Source: Bacteroidales bacterium UBA6360 | GTDB lineage: Bacteria > Bacteroidota > Bacteroidia > Bacteroidales > UBA932 | Direction: 5' to 3' | DNA: 7,970 nucleotides | NCBI GenBank assembly: GCA_002440085.1 | Contig: DJRM01000025.1 | Location: forward strand, 49,041 to 57,010 | Part shown: piece by piece, positions 5,239 through 7,970 of the stretch | How the letters are laid out: the number at the start of each line of letters is the position of its first letter | Numbering within the stretch: the stretch's first letter is position 1 | Made by a program: the position numbers and the translations under genes | The notes under the pieces: model-generated | What the model was told of the DNA's origin: nothing | Seen by the model: only the letters and a program-made list of their open reading frames with translations | Databases searched by the model: none

Positions 5239-7970
5239 ATGAACAGATACCGAATTACGCAAAGGAGCTGCTGCCTGTTCCTGTTCCTGATTCTCTTCCT
5301 GCTGCCGGTCAGGGCGACCACCGGATTCCAGTCCGATGATGTCCGCCTGACGCTTCAGCTGAAGGACGTCACGCTCGCCAAGGCGATAGACAGCATCAAG
5401 GAACAGAGCCCCTACCTTTTCTTCATCAGCATAACGGACCTTGACAGGAAAGTGTCGCTGTCGGTGAAAGACGAGACGATAGAATCCGTCTGCGCAAAGC
5501 TCTTCACGCCGCTGAAAATCAGCTGGAGAGTCAACGGACACTACATCTACCTCACCAACGCCCCGGAGTCTTCCTCCGTGACGGTGACGGGAACGGTGAC
5601 CGACGGCTCGGGCACCGCAGTTCCGGGCGCGGCAGTTGTCGTGCAGGGAACATCGACCGGAACAGTCACCGACATTGACGGCCATTTCACCCTCCTCGTC
5701 CCGGGCGACCTCCTCGGAGGAACGCTCGAGTTCAACTCTCTCGGCTACGCGATTGTATGCAGGGAGATTGGCGAGCGGCGGGTTTTCAACGTCACGCTCA
5801 GGGAGGAAAGCACGGAACTTGAGGGCACTGTCGTCACCGCACTCGGCATCAGGCGCGACCAGAAGGCCCTGAGCTACAATGTGCAGGAGGTCAAGTCCGA
5901 CCTGCTCACCGCCGTCAAGGACGCCAATTTCATCAACTCGCTCAACGGCAAGGTGGCGGGCGTGAACATCAACGCCTCTTCTTCCGGAGTCGGCGGAGCC
6001 TCCAAGGTGGTGCTCAGGGGCAACAAGTCCATCAGCCAGTCTTCCAACGCGCTGTATGTCATCGACGGCATCCCGATGTACAACTTCGGCGGAGGCGGCG
6101 GCACGGAGTTCGACTCCAAGGGAGCGTCCGAGTCCATCGCAGACATCAACCCCGAGGACATCGAGAGCATATCTGTGCTCACCGGCGCGGCCGCAGCTGC
6201 CCTCTACGGTTCGGAGGCGGCCAACGGAGCCGTAATGATAACCACGCGGAGCGGCCACGCCGGCAAGGTCTCCGCCACGTTCACCTCCAACACCGAGTTC
6301 CTCTCCCCGTTCCGTCTTCCCGAGTTCCAGAGCCGCTACGGCACCGGACTCAACGGAAAGAGCGGCAACAGCGGAACTTACAGCTGGGGCGCGAAGCTTC
6401 CCGACGGCACCAAAGGCTACTCCCCTTCAGACTACTTCGAGACCGGGCACTCCTACACCAACTCGTTCACGCTGAGCGGAGGCACGGACCGCAACCGGAC
6501 TTATCTCTCAGCCGCCGCCCTCAACTCCGACGGCATCATCCCGAACAACCGCTACGACCGCTACAACTTCACCTTCCGCAACACCACCTACCTGCTGCGC
6601 GACCGCCTCAAGATAGATGCGTCCGCAGGCTACATAATGCAGAAGGACCAGAACATGACTAATCAGGGCGTGTATTCCAACCCGCTCGTCCCGGCATATC
6701 TCTTCCCGAGAGGCGACAACTTCAATGTCTATCGCAGCTTCGAGCGCTACAATGCCGGAACGAAGCTGATGGAGCAGTTCTGGAGCAGCGACCTCGAGGG
6801 CGACCTGCGAATGCAGAACCCCTACTGGATAAACTACCGCAACCTGCGCAACAACGACAAGAAACGCTATATGCTCTCGCTCTCCGTCTCGTTCGACATC
6901 CTCGACTGGCTGGACGTCGCCGGCCGCGTGAGGGTTGACAACGCCTCGAACCTCTACACCCAGAAGCTCTACGCCTCGTCCAACGCGACCCTCACCGAAG
7001 GCGGCACCAACGGTCACTACACCGAGGCGCGGACCTATGACAAGCAGACCTATGCGGACCTGATGCTCAACGCCAACAAGTCTTGGAGGGAGTGGAGCAT
7101 TGCGGCCAGCCTCGGCACGTCGTACAACAACATAGGCACAGACGAACTGCGCTACGGCGGCCCGATACAGGACAACGGCCTGGCGAACGTGTTCAATGTG
7201 TTCGACCTCGACGACACGAAGAAACGCGCAAGCAAGAGCGGGTGGAACGACGAGACGCAGTCGGTGTTCGGCAGTGTGGAGGTGGGCTGGAGACGGTCGC
7301 TCTACCTGACGGTCACGGGAAGGAACGACTGGGCGTCCCAGCTTGCCGGATCTTCAAGCAAGTCGTTCTTCTATCCTTCGGCGGGTCTCTCGTGGGTCCC
7401 GACCGCCATGTGGGAAACGGGTGCCTTGAGCTATCTCAAGCTCCGTGGTTCGGTGGCCTCGGTCGGAATGCCGTTCCCGCGTTTCCTGACGATTCCGACC
7501 TACGAGTACGACGCGACGAACCGGATATGGAAGGACAAGACCCACTATCCGATAGGCGACCTGAAGCCCGAGCGGACCCTCACCTGGGAGGTCGGTCTGG
7601 AAACCCGGCTCTGGCAGGACCTGAGCGTCAATCTGTCATGGTACCTCGCGGACACCTACAACCAGACCTTCGACCCTTCTCTCCCGCCGTCCTCGTCCTA
7701 CACGACGATTTACCTCCAGACGGGCAGCGTGCGCAACACCGGCGTTGAGGCGAGCCTCGGCTACAGCCACAGCTGGGGAGGATTCACATGGGACAGCGGC
7801 TTCACCTTCAGCCACAACCGGAATGAGATAACCGACCTCGCGGACGGCGCGGTGAACCCCGTCACCGGAGAGAGCCTTGACCTTGAAAAACTTGAGATAA
7901 AGGCTCTGGGCAAGGCGAAGTTCATTCTCCGCAAGGGCGGCACGCTCGGCGACCTCTACACCAGTTCGGG
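5239..7970 (+). CDS. SusC/RagA-family TonB-dependent transporter with N-terminal STN domain (3'-truncated by window edge)
   Basis: The frame is open to the right edge, with 910 codons visible; full-length members are usually about 1000-1150 residues. A signal peptide at about 1-27 has a CCLFLFLILFLLP core. An STN (secretin/TonB short N-terminal) domain spans about 35-108 (LTLQLKDVTLAKAIDSIKEQ). A carboxypeptidase-regulatory-like beta-sandwich spans about 114-192 (TVTDGSGTAVPGAAVVVQGT, GTVTDIDGHFTL). ELEGTVVTALGIRRDQKALS follows at 193-212, where the TonB box of this family lies. The plug spans about 210-335, with the SusC signatures VVLRGNKSISQSSNALYVID (257-276) and ALYGSEAANGAVMITT (321-336). 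The outer-membrane beta-barrel follows from about 340. It imports bound glycan or another substrate using TonB energy, normally with a SusD-like lipoprotein encoded next. The STN domain adds signalling to FecR. ATG 5239-5241 is the first Met after an in-frame TAA at 5233-5235; no clear Shine-Dalgarno is seen. Substrate cannot be read from the sequence. Confidence 0.96.
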   Translation, partial: MNRYRITQRSCCLFLFLILFLLPVRATTGFQSDDVRLTLQLKDVTLAKAIDSIKEQSPYLFFISITDLDRKVSLSVKDETIESVCAKLFTPLKISWRVNGHYIYLTNAPESSSVTVTGTVTDGSGTAVPGAAVVVQGTSTGTVTDIDGHFTLLVPGDLLGGTLEFNSLGYAIVCREIGERRVFNVTLREESTELEGTVVTALGIRRDQKALSYNVQEVKSDLLTAVKDANFINSLNGKVAGVNINASSSGVGGASKVVLRGNKSISQSSNALYVIDGIPMYNFGGGGGTEFDSKGASESIADINPEDIESISVLTGAAAAALYGSEAANGAVMITTRSGHAGKVSATFTSNTEFLSPFRLPEFQSRYGTGLNGKSGNSGTYSWGAKLPDGTKGYSPSDYFETGHSYTNSFTLSGGTDRNRTYLSAAALNSDGIIPNNRYDRYNFTFRNTTYLLRDRLKIDASAGYIMQKDQNMTNQGVYSNPLVPAYLFPRGDNFNVYRSFERYNAGTKLMEQFWSSDLEGDLRMQNPYWINYRNLRNNDKKRYMLSLSVSFDILDWLDVAGRVRVDNASNLYTQKLYASSNATLTEGGTNGHYTEARTYDKQTYADLMLNANKSWREWSIAASLGTSYNNIGTDELRYGGPIQDNGLANVFNVFDLDDTKKRASKSGWNDETQSVFGSVEVGWRRSLYLTVTGRNDWASQLAGSSSKSFFYPSAGLSWVPTAMWETGALSYLKLRGSVASVGMPFPRFLTIPTYEYDATNRIWKDKTHYPIGDLKPERTLTWEVGLETRLWQDLSVNLSWYLADTYNQTFDPSLPPSSSYTTIYLQTGSVRNTGVEASLGYSHSWGGFTWDSGFTFSHNRNEITDLADGAVNPVTGESLDLEKLEIKALGKAKFILRKGGTLGDLYTSS

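Noticed and set aside
4092..5321. Long minus-strand open frame (409 codons) over the fecR gene
   Set aside because: It is the antisense shadow of a convincing FecR gene in GC-rich DNA; its translation has no recognisable domain and it crosses the intergenic gaps on both sides.
5182..6258. Minus-strand open frame (358 codons) opposite the SusC N-terminus
   Set aside because: The composition (Arg, Glu, Val, Gly-rich) is typical of an antisense frame in high-GC DNA; the plus strand encodes clear STN, plug and SusC signature motifs over the same bases.
7083..7748. Plus-strand 221-codon frame within the SusC barrel region
   Set aside because: It is out of frame with the transporter, which is uninterrupted here, and is rich in Arg, Gly and Pro without any domain pattern.

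Overview
The window looks like a chromosomal segment of a gut-type Bacteroidota (Bacteroidales) genome. The reasons are an N-glycan-type GH18 endoglycosidase, an ECF sigma factor and FecR anti-sigma pair, a SusC/RagA-family TonB-dependent transporter with its family signatures, and two promoters with the Bacteroidetes layout TTG-N19/20-TATATTTG. Genus cannot be fixed from the sequence alone.

Layout. (1) 1-711, plus strand: the C-terminal part of a GH18 endo-beta-N-acetylglucosaminidase-like enzyme, closed by a good intrinsic terminator (734-777). It is probably the last gene of a glycan-utilisation locus lying mostly outside the window. (2) About 790-3420: an accessory island of visibly lower GC than the right half. 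It holds a plus-strand C-terminal remnant of an AAA+ ATPase (about 789-998), then two minus-strand genes: a RhuM-family protein (1019-2047) and, upstream of it, an intact ATPase with a winged-helix tail (2118-3302). Each of these two genes has its own promoter. The ATPase promoter contains a 13+13 bp near-perfect palindrome, and upstream of it lies a 15-bp direct repeat with 33-bp period. (3) 3439-7970: the regulatory head of a glycan-utilisation locus. A minus-strand ECF sigma factor (3439-4011) is divergent from a plus-strand FecR anti-sigma factor (4176-5129), which is followed by a SusC-type transporter (5239 to beyond 7970) that carries an extra N-terminal STN signalling domain.

How the parts work together. 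By family knowledge, ligand on the SusC transporter is signalled through its periplasmic STN domain to the C-terminal domain of FecR, which releases the ECF sigma factor to transcribe the locus; a SusD-like lipoprotein and enzymes would be expected beyond the right edge. The RhuM/ATPase pair is unrelated to glycan uptake and looks like an inserted accessory unit. Its function is unknown, and it is the part of the window most likely to hold something undescribed.

What is least certain: the exact extent of the ATPase remnant, the meaning of the repeats and palindromes, and any functional link between RhuM and the ATPase.
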